DNA from: Agromyces hippuratus | GTDB taxonomy: Bacteria; Actinomycetota; Actinomycetes; Actinomycetales; Microbacteriaceae | Assembly (NCBI RefSeq): GCF_013410355.1 | Contig: NZ_JACCFI010000001.1 | Coordinates: 372,001-436,000 of the forward strand | Reading direction: 5' to 3' | Length of the DNA stretch: 64,000 bases | Shown: in pieces, positions 31,259-39,679 of the stretch | How the letters are laid out: each line of letters opens with the position of its first letter | Position numbering within the stretch: position 1 is the stretch's first letter | Position numbers and translations under genes: made by a program | Notes under the pieces: model-generated | What the model was told of the DNA's origin: nothing | Database searches by the model: none | Seen by the model: only the letters and a program-made list of their open reading frames with translations

Positions 31259-33097
31259 ATGACACACGGAATCGGCAGGAGGTCGTTGATCACGGCCGCC
31301 GCCGTCATGGGCATGCTGGGATTCGCGGTGACTCCGGCCACGGCCGCAGGCCCGGGAAACTCGGACGACGCTCCGTTCCGCGGGCGGATCGTGAGCATGC
31401 TCCAGCACATGAGCGTCGAAGAGAAGGTGGGTCAGCTCTTCGTCGTCGAGGTGTACGGGCGCGACGCCACGACCGTGAGCGACACCGCTGCCGCGAACAA
31501 CCGGCGGCTGTACGGCGTCGATACTCCAGCGCAGGTCATCGACAAGTACAAGCCCGGCGGCGTCATCTACTTCACGACCCGCGGGCCCGACAACTTCGGC
31601 ACGCCGACCCAGATCGCGACGCTCTCGAACGGGCTGCAGACAGCGGCGACCGACCAGCCGGCCGGCATCCCCCTGCTCATCTCGACCGACCAGGAGGGCG
31701 GCGCCCTCGTCGCCCGGTTCGGCGCTCCGGCGACGCAGATGCCCGGGCAGATGCCCCTCGGCGCGAGCCGCTCGGCGGAGCACGCGCACCGCTCGGCCGA
31801 GGTGATCGGCACCGAGCTCGCCGCGGTCGGGATCAACCAGGACTACGCGCCGGTCGCCGACGTCAACGTCAACCCGGCCAATCCGGTCATCGGCATCCGC
31901 TCGATCGGTGAAGACCCGCAACTCGTCGCCGAGCTCGTCGCCGCCGAGGTCGACGGCTTCCACGACGGCGGCGTCGCGGCCGCCGCGAAGCACTTCCCGG
32001 GCCACGGCGACACGGCGACCGACAGCCACTTCGGGCTGCCCGAGGTGACGCACACGCGCGAGCAACTCGAAGCCATCGACCTGCCACCGTTCCGGGCCGC
32101 GATTGCCGAAGGCGTCGACACGATCATGACCGCGCACGTCGTGTTGCGCTCGATCGACCCGAGCGGCGCCCCCGCCACGATGTCGGAGCCGATCCTCACG
32201 GGCCTCTTGCGCGAAGAGCTCGGCTACGACGGCCTCATCGTCACCGACGCGCTCGACATGCAGGGTGCCACGAGCACCTATCCGCCGAACGTCGCGCCCG
32301 TCGCGGCGTTCAAGGCGGGCGCCGACATGCTCGTGCTCCCGCCCCAGATGGATGTCGCCTATCAGGCCGTGCTCGACGCGGTGCTGAGCGGCGAGATCTC
32401 CGAGAAGCGGCTCGACGAGTCGGTGTACCGTGTCTTGCGCCTCAAGCAGCAGCGCGGCCTCTTCGAGGACCCGTTCGTCGATACCGCGGCAGCGGCCGCG
32501 ATCGTCGGCGCACCAGCGCACGTCGCCGACGCGCAGACGATCACCGACGATACGACCACGCTCCTCAAGAACGACGCCGGCGTGCTGCCGCTCTCGAGCG
32601 AGCCGCGCGACGTGCTCGTCACCGGCTGGGGTGTCGCGACGACGTCGACCCTCGGAGGCGCGATCGCCGCCCGCGGGCAGGGCGTCACGGTGCGCGAAAC
32701 GGGGCTCACGCCGAGTGCGGCCGTGATTGCCGAGGTCGCCGCGTCGGCTGCGAACCACGACCTCGTCGTGGTCTCGACGAACAACGCGTCGAACGTGTCG
32801 GCGACGACCGGTCTGCCGACCGCGTCGGCCGCAGCCCAGCAGGCCTTCGTGCAGGCGCTGCTGGCAAGCGGCACGCCAGTTGTCGTGTCGGCGATGCGCA
32901 ACCCGTACGACATCTCGGTCATGACGAACGTGCCGACGGCACTCGCGACCTACGGCTACACGGCGGCGTCGCTCGAGTCACTCACGCGTGTGCTCTTCGG
33001 CGAGAACGACCCCGTCGGCAAGTTGCCCGTCACGATCCCGACGGCCGACCGAACCGGCGTGCTGTACCCGTTCGGCCACGGGCTCGGGTTCGACTGA
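31259..33097 (+). CDS. Secreted GH3 beta-N-acetylhexosaminidase-like enzyme
   Basis: 612 residues. Signal peptide (GRRSLITAAAVMGMLGFAV, cleavage near ATAA at about 30; the GRRS start could suit the Tat route). GH3 catalytic domain: DQEGGALVARFG, the NagZ-type motif KHFPGHGDT (244-252), and nucleophile Asp330 in IVTDALDMQG. A second alpha/beta domain follows (about 400-610). The KH-GHG-T motif marks N-acetylglucosaminidase activity, so muropeptide or chitooligosaccharide trimming outside the cell is likely. A strong Shine-Dalgarno AAGGAGGTC precedes ATG 31259. Palindrome ATCCGCGGAT (31212-31221) upstream may be an operator. Confidence 0.9.
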   Translation: MTHGIGRRSLITAAAVMGMLGFAVTPATAAGPGNSDDAPFRGRIVSMLQHMSVEEKVGQLFVVEVYGRDATTVSDTAAANNRRLYGVDTPAQVIDKYKPGGVIYFTTRGPDNFGTPTQIATLSNGLQTAATDQPAGIPLLISTDQEGGALVARFGAPATQMPGQMPLGASRSAEHAHRSAEVIGTELAAVGINQDYAPVADVNVNPANPVIGIRSIGEDPQLVAELVAAEVDGFHDGGVAAAAKHFPGHGDTATDSHFGLPEVTHTREQLEAIDLPPFRAAIAEGVDTIMTAHVVLRSIDPSGAPATMSEPILTGLLREELGYDGLIVTDALDMQGATSTYPPNVAPVAAFKAGADMLVLPPQMDVAYQAVLDAVLSGEISEKRLDESVYRVLRLKQQRGLFEDPFVDTAAAAAIVGAPAHVADAQTITDDTTTLLKNDAGVLPLSSEPRDVLVTGWGVATTSTLGGAIAARGQGVTVRETGLTPSAAVIAEVAASAANHDLVVVSTNNASNVSATTGLPTASAAAQQAFVQALLASGTPVVVSAMRNPYDISVMTNVPTALATYGYTAASLESLTRVLFGENDPVGKLPVTIPTADRTGVLYPFGHGLGFD

Positions 33098-33115
33098 CGC
33101 GCTGACGCGCGAGGG

Positions 33116-33145
33116 GTGAGTGGATGCCGCGCGGCATCCACTCAC
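33116..33145. terminator. 30-bp perfect palindrome after GH3 gene
   Basis: GTGAGTGGATGCCGC (33116-33130) is followed directly by its exact reverse complement (33131-33145). It lies 19 nt after the GH3 stop and about 90 nt before tdk. Folded RNA would form a long GC-rich stem, so termination is the simplest reading, though no T-run follows. Confidence 0.65.
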
Positions 33146-33234
33146 TCCGCGACGGGCGACGCCGTCGGTCGGAGAGCGACGGGCCCGGGACATCCGGTCT
33201 GTTCCACCTGATGACGGCCTCGTAGGCTCTCTCC

Positions 33235-33825
33235 ATGCGCAGCATCCCGAACGGCCGCCTGCAGGTGGTCTGCGGCCCGATGTTCGCCGGCAAGTCCGAG
33301 GAGTTGCTGCGGCGCGTGCGCCGCGCGCAACTCGCCGGACTCGCCGTCGAGGTCGTCAACCACGCGCTCGACGATCGGCATGCCGCGGCCCGGGTGGCCT
33401 CGCATTCGGGTCTCAGCATCGCGTCCCGGTCGGTGCCCGATGTGGACTCCCTGGTGGAGCTGGTCGGCGATCGCGAGCTGGACCTGCTCGCGATCGATGA
33501 GGCCCAGTTCTTCGGGACGGAGCTCGTCCCCGCGGTGAGCAGGCTGGTGCTCACTGGAATGTCGGTCGTCGTCGCCGGTCTCTGCGTGACGTTCGACGGC
33601 CGACCCTTCGAGCCGCTCCCATCGCTCATGGCGCTCGCCGAGGATGTGACGAAGCTCACAGCCGTGTGCGCCGTCTGCGGGCAGGATGCCGTGTTCCATC
33701 AGCGGGTCCTCGCCGACGACGTCGCGGACGCTCGCGTCGCGACCTCCGAGCACGTGGGCGGGATCGAGTCGTACCAGGCACGCTGTCGGCAGCACTTCGG
33801 CGAACGAGGCCGTCGCCCAGTGTGA
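33235..33825 (+). CDS. tdk: Thymidine kinase
   Basis: 196 residues, type II (bacterial) thymidine kinase. P-loop GPMFAGKSEELL at about residues 14-25, Walker B/active-site DEAQFF, lasso region FEPLPSLMALAEDVTKLTA, and zinc site with CAVC and a later Cys/His (YQARCRQHF). Phosphorylates thymidine in the salvage pathway. ATG start with GTAGGCT upstream as a possible -10. Confidence 0.93.
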   Translation: MRSIPNGRLQVVCGPMFAGKSEELLRRVRRAQLAGLAVEVVNHALDDRHAAARVASHSGLSIASRSVPDVDSLVELVGDRELDLLAIDEAQFFGTELVPAVSRLVLTGMSVVVAGLCVTFDGRPFEPLPSLMALAEDVTKLTAVCAVCGQDAVFHQRVLADDVADARVATSEHVGGIESYQARCRQHFGERGRRPV

Positions 33826-33855
33826 AGTGTCACCCGAGTGCTGAACGCGGGAGCG

Positions 33856-34452
33856 TCAACGCGAGTCGCCGGGCCGGTCGCGCCACTCGGTCTCGGCCAG
33901 TGCGTAGACATCCGTGTCGGCCCAGCGGCCCTTGAACCAGATGTTCCCGACCAGGTGCGCCTCCTTGCGCATTCCGAGTCGACGGCAGAGCGCGACGGAT
34001 GCCGCATTCAGGGGATCCACCTCGGCGACGATGCGATGCAGGCCGATCGAGTCGAATCCCAGCCGAAGCACCTCCATCGCGGCCTCGGTGGCGTACCCCT
34101 GACCGGAATACCCGGGGTGGAATGCCCAGCCGATCGCGGCACAGCCGTGTTCGGCACGCTCGAGCATGAAGTAGAGGTCGCCGATCACGCGCGCATCACT
34201 CCGGTGCTCGACCGCGAGTTCGAGGAAGTCGCCATCGGATGCGAGGGTCGACTGCTCCGACCATTTCGCGATCCTGGCGGCGAGGGTCTCGCGATCGCGA
34301 GGCTCGTAGAGGAGGTACTCGCAGACGTCGGCGCGGGACTGGTAGGCGAGGATGTCACCGAGGTCCGCCTCACGCATGGTACGGAGCCGGAGGCGTTCGG
34401 TGAGAGATTCCTCGAACTTGAACGGGAGGCGGAAGACGGGACGCTCGCTCAC
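33856..34452 (-). CDS. RimJ/RimL-type GNAT acetyltransferase
   Basis: 198 residues. ESLTERLRLRTMREADLGDI is the usual start of RimJ/L proteins, followed by GWAFHPGYSGQGYATEAAMEVLRLGF (acetyl-CoA loop SGQGYA) and HRIVAEVDPLNAASVALCRRLGM. Acceptor unknown: ribosomal protein N-terminus, small molecule or drug. The GTG start at 34452 is chosen from the fold start. It is convergent with tdk. Confidence 0.85.
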   Translation of the reverse strand: MSERPVFRLPFKFEESLTERLRLRTMREADLGDILAYQSRADVCEYLLYEPRDRETLAARIAKWSEQSTLASDGDFLELAVEHRSDARVIGDLYFMLERAEHGCAAIGWAFHPGYSGQGYATEAAMEVLRLGFDSIGLHRIVAEVDPLNAASVALCRRLGMRKEAHLVGNIWFKGRWADTDVYALAETEWRDRPGDSR

Positions 34453-34556
34453 CTCGCCGAGTCTAGATGGCACTCGCGGCGGAAGACCGTGCACGCGGAC
34501 GGTGGGCCGTTGTCGTGGATGCCTCCAGGCTTCGAAGAGATGCGCGCCCGAGCTCG

Positions 34557-35981
34557 CTATCGGGCGAGGCCTTCGTGCCGATCGAGCCACAGTCGGGCAC
34601 TCTCCTCGTCGTGGATCATCCCGTCGTCCTGCGCTTCGAGCGCTGCCGCGAGGATCGGCTTGAACCCCGGACCGGGCGTATACCCGCGCATGATGAGGTG
34701 CTGACCGGTCAGGATGCCGGTTCGGGGTGTCTCGCCGATGGTGGTGTCGGCCGCGACCTGCAACCACAGGTGTGCCGGGCTTTCTTTCGCTGATGGGCCG
34801 CGGCCGGCGCAGTCGGCGTCGACGACGCGCGCCCAGTCACGGATGCTCGCACCCGCGCCGTTGGAGCCCAGACGGCGGATCAGGCGCCGCACCTGCGATG
34901 GTGAGGGCCGGTCGATGCCGACGTGCGACATGTGCTCGCGCACGATCGGGAGGATGCGAACGACGAGCTGGTGCGGCGCCCCGATGCTGCGGAGGAATGC
35001 CGACGCGGGGGCGACGCCGGCGGCGGCGTGCCCGCGACTCGTGATGCGCCCTCCGGTGAGCTGCGTGTGCGTCACCTTGCCGAGATCGTGCACGAGTGCG
35101 CCGAGCACCGCCACCTCTCGGTCGGACGCGCTGAGGTCGTCTCGCTCCGCGTTCAGTGCGGCCTGCTCCGCCGCAAGGGCAAGGTGAGTCCAGACATCGC
35201 CCTCAGCATGCCAGCCCGGGTCCTGTTGGACTCCGCGGGTCGCGGCCAGTTCGGGGGAGAACCGGATCATGCCGGTGTCGGCGAGGGCCTGCATGGCGTT
35301 CGGCCAGTGCGTCCCTCGTCGGGCGAGCTTGCGCCATTCCTCCCAGACGCGCTCGATCGAGACCACCATCCGGAGTCCGCCGGCGCCCACGATCGAGTCG
35401 GTCACATCCTGGCACTCGGCGACCGTCTCGGGCGCGAGTCCGAAGCCGAAGCGGCCCGCGAACTGTACCGCGCGAAGCACCCGCAACGGATCTTCGCGGA
35501 ACGCCGAGGTCGTGTGACGCAGGATGCCGGCCTCGAGGTCGGGGACACCTCCGTACAGGTCGATGAGTTCGCCGTTGATCGGGTCCCAGCCCATCGCGTT
35601 GATGGTGAAGTCGCGACGGCCGAACGCCTCCTCCATGCTGAGGCTCGGGTCGACGTGGATGTCGAACCCGCGGTGGCCGGCACCAGTCAGAGAGTCCCGG
35701 CGGGGGAAGGACACGTCGAAGTCCTCACCGTCGAGGTTGAGGGCGAGCACACCGAACGCCTGCCCGCGGTGGTCGACGGAGCCGAGCTTCGAGAGCCGAT
35801 TCGTGAGTTTCCGGATGTCGGTGAGCCCGTGGACCTCGACATCGACATCCTTGCTGGGATGGCCGAGGAGGGCATCGCGCACGAGGCCGCCGACGAGGAG
35901 CGGGCGGCCGCCGGCATCCGCTATCGCCTCGACGACGGCAGCGGCTGCCGGCGTCAGGGGCACGAGGTCGATGCTGGTCAC
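34557..35981 (-). CDS. cca: CCA-adding tRNA nucleotidyltransferase
   Basis: 474 residues. Nucleotidyltransferase head: GGLVRDALLG, KDVDVEVHG (metal-binding DxD) and RRDFTINAMGWDP; the flexible-arm and RNA-binding helices; then an HD-domain segment with LGALVHDLGKVTH and HAAAGVAPA. It repairs or adds the 3' CCA of tRNAs. The long tail with an HD domain is typical for multifunctional bacterial CCA enzymes. ATG start. The 212 bp upstream to the HxlR gene show no gene. Confidence 0.9.
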   Translation of the reverse strand: MTSIDLVPLTPAAAAVVEAIADAGGRPLLVGGLVRDALLGHPSKDVDVEVHGLTDIRKLTNRLSKLGSVDHRGQAFGVLALNLDGEDFDVSFPRRDSLTGAGHRGFDIHVDPSLSMEEAFGRRDFTINAMGWDPINGELIDLYGGVPDLEAGILRHTTSAFREDPLRVLRAVQFAGRFGFGLAPETVAECQDVTDSIVGAGGLRMVVSIERVWEEWRKLARRGTHWPNAMQALADTGMIRFSPELAATRGVQQDPGWHAEGDVWTHLALAAEQAALNAERDDLSASDREVAVLGALVHDLGKVTHTQLTGGRITSRGHAAAGVAPASAFLRSIGAPHQLVVRILPIVREHMSHVGIDRPSPSQVRRLIRRLGSNGAGASIRDWARVVDADCAGRGPSAKESPAHLWLQVAADTTIGETPRTGILTGQHLIMRGYTPGPGFKPILAAALEAQDDGMIHDEESARLWLDRHEGLAR

Positions 35982-36193
35982 GGCTCTCCTGATCGGCGTG
36001 GCTTCTCGCAGGACGTTCGCAGGCGAGGCGCCCGTTCGCGATCGGCCAAGTGCGCTAGCTTAGGGCTTCCGGAAGCCGCGCGTCGAGAGCGTCGCCCGAT
36101 TGAGGTCGTAGAGGCGGCACGCCCTCGGCGTATTGCATCCAGCGCAGAGAACCCGACCCGGTGCGCGCTGGTAGGTACTGCGGCGTTATCCCG

Positions 36194-36574
36194 TCATTCC
36201 GACGGGCTCGGAACCCGGTCGAGCGACGAGCGCTGCTGTTCCGCGTACTGCGTGCCCCAGCGCGTCAACTCGCCGAGCAGCGGCGTCGCGCTGACTCCGA
36301 GTTCGCTCAGCCGGTACTCGACCTTCGGCGGCACCTGCCGGTACACCGTGCGCGTGATGAGGCCGTCCTCCTCGAGCTCGCGCAGCTGGCGGGTGAGCAC
36401 GCGTGACGTCGGATCCTGAAGGAGCCGGCCGAGTTCCCCGAATCGCAGCACCTCGTGCTCGCCGAGGAGGGTGAGGATGCTCGGCTTCCATGCCCCGCCG
36501 AGCACGGCGATCGACACCTCGGCGTCACACGAATCGGACCACTCGCGGACGATCCGTTCCGTCTTCTCCCTCAT
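36194..36574 (-). CDS. HxlR-family transcriptional regulator
   Basis: 126 residues. CDAEVSIAVLGGAWKPSILTLLGEHEVLRFGELGRLL then TSRVLTRQLRELEEDGLITRTVYRQVPPKVEYRLSELG, in order, is the HxlR winged helix. Cys16 before the helix is placed as in redox-sensing members such as YodB/HypR, though that role is only inferred. It is divergent from an MFS exporter, its probable target. Confidence 0.9.
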   Translation of the reverse strand: MREKTERIVREWSDSCDAEVSIAVLGGAWKPSILTLLGEHEVLRFGELGRLLQDPTSRVLTRQLRELEEDGLITRTVYRQVPPKVEYRLSELGVSATPLLGELTRWGTQYAEQQRSSLDRVPSPSE

Positions 36575-36587
36575 GGAGAGCTCCCTC

Positions 36588-36668
36588 CTGTCGGCACCTG
36601 ACAGTATCCAATTGGTAAGTACGTGACAACTCTGTCGGTACTTGCACCTTCTGTCTGTACTTTACAGA
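36588..36668. promoter_or_regulatory. HxlR operator/promoter region with repeated CTGTCGGTACTT motif
   Basis: Related motifs: CTGTCGGCACCTGACAG (36588-36604), CTGTCGGTACTTGCAC (36632-36647) and CTGTCTGTACTTTACAG (36651-36667), with an opposite-strand copy in GGTAAGTACGTGACAA (36615-36630). GTAAGTAC and GTACTTGC form an inverted repeat. TTGCAC and TACAGA could be -35/-10 boxes of the MFS gene. These are the expected kind of sites for an HxlR dimer. Confidence 0.55.
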
Positions 36669-36676
36669 CTCGTCAT

Positions 36677-38053
36677 GTGACTTCACCCACCGCCATCATC
36701 GAATCGCGCTCGACCCTTCGCCTCTGGCTCGCGATGGTCCCACTGCTCCTGGGAATCCTCATCGGCGCGCTCGCGATCAGCAGCGTCTCAACCGCTCTTC
36801 CCCGAATACGTGCCGACCTGGCCTTCACCGACACCGAAGGGCTCTGGTTCGTCGACATCTACTCGCTCTCGCTGGCCGCAACGCTCATCGTCGCCGCGCG
36901 GATCGGCGACGCGTTCGGTCGGAAGCGGATCGTCCTCATCGGCCTCGGAGGATTCGCCGTGCTCAACGCGGTCGGAGGCCTCGCGGACAACGGGACCCTG
37001 CTCATCGTCATCCGTGCGCTGCTCGGTGTCGCCGAAGCGTTCGTCGTCGCCGGAGTGGTCGCCACGATCGGCGCGAACTACCAAGCCAGGGAGCGCGTGC
37101 TGGCGTACGGGCTGTGGACGGCCACGTTCGGCGTGGGAAGCGCACTCGGTCCTGTGCTCGGCGGGCTGCTCTCGGACGGACCGGGGTGGCGCTGGCTGCT
37201 GCTGGGGAGCGTGCCGATCGCCGTGCTCGCCGGGGTTCTCACGTTCTGGTTGGTCCCGGACTCGCGCAGTTCCCGACCGCAGTCCTGGGACATCCCGAGC
37301 ATCGTCTCCTCGATCGTCGCACTCGGCGCCCTCACATTCGCGCTGCACGAGGCGCTTGCAGCGCCGGCGTCCGCCGCGGTAGCCGGTGCGATCGCCGTCG
37401 TGAGTCTCGTCTTCTTCGTCGCCAGGCAACGACGACTGAGCGAACCGCTCCTCGACATGCGACTGTTCGGGCTGCCGGGGTTCAGCCCCGCCATCGTTCG
37501 AGTGCTCATCGCCAGCGGCGTCGCATCCGCGTCCGTCCTGCTCGTGAGCCTGCATCTGCAGGACACGAGGGGCCAGAGCGCCGCGGATGCCGGCCTCGCG
37601 ATCCTGCCCCAGGCGGCGGCGATCGCGATCGGCGGGGTGGTCGCGCCGATCGCGCTTCGCTGGTTGCGCGCACGGACACTCACGGTCGGAGCGCTTCTCC
37701 TGCAGGCCGCCGGCATGGCCTGGCTCGTCACTGACCCGGAGCTCGTCGCGGTGCCACTGGCGTTCGTCGGCCTCGGATTCGGCATCGCGGGAACGCTGGC
37801 GGCGACGGCGTTGTTCGAGGCAACCACTGACGACGACGCCGGCCAGGTCGGCGCGATCCAGGAGGTCGGCTTCGCGCTCGGCGGCGGGCTCGGCATCGCC
37901 ATCCTCGGCACGATCGCTGCAGTCTCAGGCGGCGGATTCGCCACCGCCGCTCTCGTCGCGGCGATCGCGCTCGTCGGCGCGGCGATCCTCCCGCTCGTGC
38001 GCCGCCGGACGGCGAGCGGTTCTCGGGCAACGCTCACGCCGGAGGACTCCTGA
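36677..38053 (+). CDS. MFS drug exporter (DHA2-like, 14 TM)
   Basis: 458 residues, about 14 hydrophobic segments. SVSTALPRIRADL, VDIYSLSLAATLIVAARIGDAFGRKRIVLIG (motif A), and GPVLGGLLSDGPGWRWLLLGSVPIAVL (motif C) are typical of the DHA2 multidrug family. Substrate unknown. GTG 36677 is preferred over GTG 36623 because the latter lies inside the operator/promoter region and the former is about 8 nt after a -10-like TACAGA (near-leaderless). Confidence 0.85.
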   Translation: MTSPTAIIESRSTLRLWLAMVPLLLGILIGALAISSVSTALPRIRADLAFTDTEGLWFVDIYSLSLAATLIVAARIGDAFGRKRIVLIGLGGFAVLNAVGGLADNGTLLIVIRALLGVAEAFVVAGVVATIGANYQARERVLAYGLWTATFGVGSALGPVLGGLLSDGPGWRWLLLGSVPIAVLAGVLTFWLVPDSRSSRPQSWDIPSIVSSIVALGALTFALHEALAAPASAAVAGAIAVVSLVFFVARQRRLSEPLLDMRLFGLPGFSPAIVRVLIASGVASASVLLVSLHLQDTRGQSAADAGLAILPQAAAIAIGGVVAPIALRWLRARTLTVGALLLQAAGMAWLVTDPELVAVPLAFVGLGFGIAGTLAATALFEATTDDDAGQVGAIQEVGFALGGGLGIAILGTIAAVSGGGFATAALVAAIALVGAAILPLVRRRTASGSRATLTPEDS

Positions 38054-38193
38054 CCTCCCGCCGGTCGGTCGGCCGTCTGCAGCAAGCTCCCCGGGTCCGA
38101 GTGCGGTTCCTCCCTCGGCCGCGTTCGGCGCGCCGCAGGACTTGAGCCGGCGAGCCGGATGTGGTCGGCTGGGTTCGGGGAAAGGGGTGCGAC

Positions 38194-39603
38194 ATGAACG
38201 ACGACCCGTCTTGGACCAAGGTCGTGCAGGCCGTCGAGCCGGAGCAGCCACAGCTCAAGCGGGTGCTCGGGCCCGGACTGCTGCTCCTGTTCATCGTCGG
38301 CGACATCCTCGGCACGGGCATCTATGCGCTGACGGGTCAGGTCGCCGCGGAGGTCGGCGGCGCCGCATGGCTGCCGTTCCTCCTCGCGTTCGCGGTGGCG
38401 ACCGTGACCGCGTTCTCGTACCTGGAGCTCGTCACGAAGTACCCGCAGGCCGCCGGGGCGGCGCTCTACACGCACAAGGCGTTCGGCATCCACTTCTTCA
38501 CCTTCATCGTGTGCTTCATCGTGATGACCTCGGGCATCACCTCGGCGTCGACGGCCTCGCGCGCGTTCGCGGCGAACCTCCTGGTCGCTTTCGGCATTCC
38601 GGATGCCACGGTGACGACGATGCTCATCGCGGTCGCGTTCATCGTGCTCATCATGCTCGTGAACCTCCGCGGCGTGTCGGAGAGCGTCTGGCTGAACGTC
38701 TTCCTGACACTCGTGGAGCTCTCGGGACTGCTCCTGGTGATCCTCATCGGAATGTGGGCGATCGCCGGCGGCAACGCGGACTGGTCGCGGGTCGTGGCCT
38801 TCGAGACGCCCGAAGACAAGGGTGTGCTGCTCGCGGTCAGCACCGCGACATCCCTGGCCTTCTTCGCGATGGTGGGGTTCGAGGACTCGGTCAACATGGC
38901 CGAGGAGACGAAGGACCCGAGCCGCATCTTCCCGAAGATGATGCTGAGCGGGCTCGGCATCGCAGCGGTGATCTACGTGCTGGTGTCGATCACCGTGGTC
39001 GCGCTCGTGCCGATCGGGCAACTCGTCGGCAGCGAGACGCCGCTCGTGACCGCGGTCGAGGCTGCGGCACCCGGGTTCCCGATCAACGACCTGCTGCCGT
39101 TCATCTCGATGTTCGCCGTCGCCAACACGGCACTCATCAACATGATGATGGCGAGCCGCCTGCTCTACGGCATGAGCCGGCAGGAGGTGCTGCCGCCGTT
39201 CCTCGGCAAGGTCGCCCCGAGACGACAGACGCCGTGGGCGGCGATCCTGTTCACGAGCGCGTTGGCTGTGGGCCTCATCGTCTACGTCTCCCTCGACGCC
39301 GAAGGCTCGATCGTCGCCCTGCTCGGCGGCACGACCTCGCTCCTGCTGCTCACCGTGTTCGCGATCGTCAACGTGACCGTACTGGTGCTTCGGCGGCAGC
39401 CGGTCGAGCACAAGCACTTCCGTGCTCCCTCTGCGCTGCCGGTCATCGGCGCGATCACCTGCCTCTACCTGGTGTTCCCGTGGACCTCCGGCCGGCCGGC
39501 AGGGCAGTACGGGATCGCGCTCGGGCTCCTGGCGATCGGCGTCGTGCTGTGGATCGCCGAGCGGCTGTACACGGCCGCGCGACGCCGACGCGTCGACGTG
39601 TGA
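38194..39603 (+). CDS. APC-family amino acid permease
   Basis: 469 residues, about 12 transmembrane helices. VLGPGLLLLFIVGDILGTGIYALTGQVA carries the G(T)GIY helix-1 signature of the APC superfamily; FFAMVGFEDSVNMAEETKDPSRIFPKMM is the conserved loop between helices 6 and 7. Transports an amino acid or polyamine; substrate not predictable. AAAGGGGTGCG precedes ATG 38194 as a weak Shine-Dalgarno. About 140 bp after the MFS gene, so it may be separate. Confidence 0.88.
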   Translation: MNDDPSWTKVVQAVEPEQPQLKRVLGPGLLLLFIVGDILGTGIYALTGQVAAEVGGAAWLPFLLAFAVATVTAFSYLELVTKYPQAAGAALYTHKAFGIHFFTFIVCFIVMTSGITSASTASRAFAANLLVAFGIPDATVTTMLIAVAFIVLIMLVNLRGVSESVWLNVFLTLVELSGLLLVILIGMWAIAGGNADWSRVVAFETPEDKGVLLAVSTATSLAFFAMVGFEDSVNMAEETKDPSRIFPKMMLSGLGIAAVIYVLVSITVVALVPIGQLVGSETPLVTAVEAAAPGFPINDLLPFISMFAVANTALINMMMASRLLYGMSRQEVLPPFLGKVAPRRQTPWAAILFTSALAVGLIVYVSLDAEGSIVALLGGTTSLLLLTVFAIVNVTVLVLRRQPVEHKHFRAPSALPVIGAITCLYLVFPWTSGRPAGQYGIALGLLAIGVVLWIAERLYTAARRRRVDV

Positions 39604-39639
39604 GGCCGGCAGCCGGCATCTGACCGACGCACCGTGTGG

Positions 39640-39651
39640 CCTGTGCACAGG
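39640..39651. promoter_or_regulatory. CCTGTGCACAGG palindrome upstream of ketosynthase operon
   Basis: Perfect 12-bp palindrome, 28 bp before the ATG at 39680 and before its Shine-Dalgarno GGGGGAGGG. A plausible operator for the three-gene operon; no regulator gene is adjacent. Confidence 0.45.
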
Positions 39652-39679
39652 TTTCGAACTGGGGGAGGGCCGGTGCCAT

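Noticed and set aside
35982..36193. A small gene in the 212-bp gap between cca and the HxlR gene
   Set aside because: No frame with a start signal or coherent product is visible.
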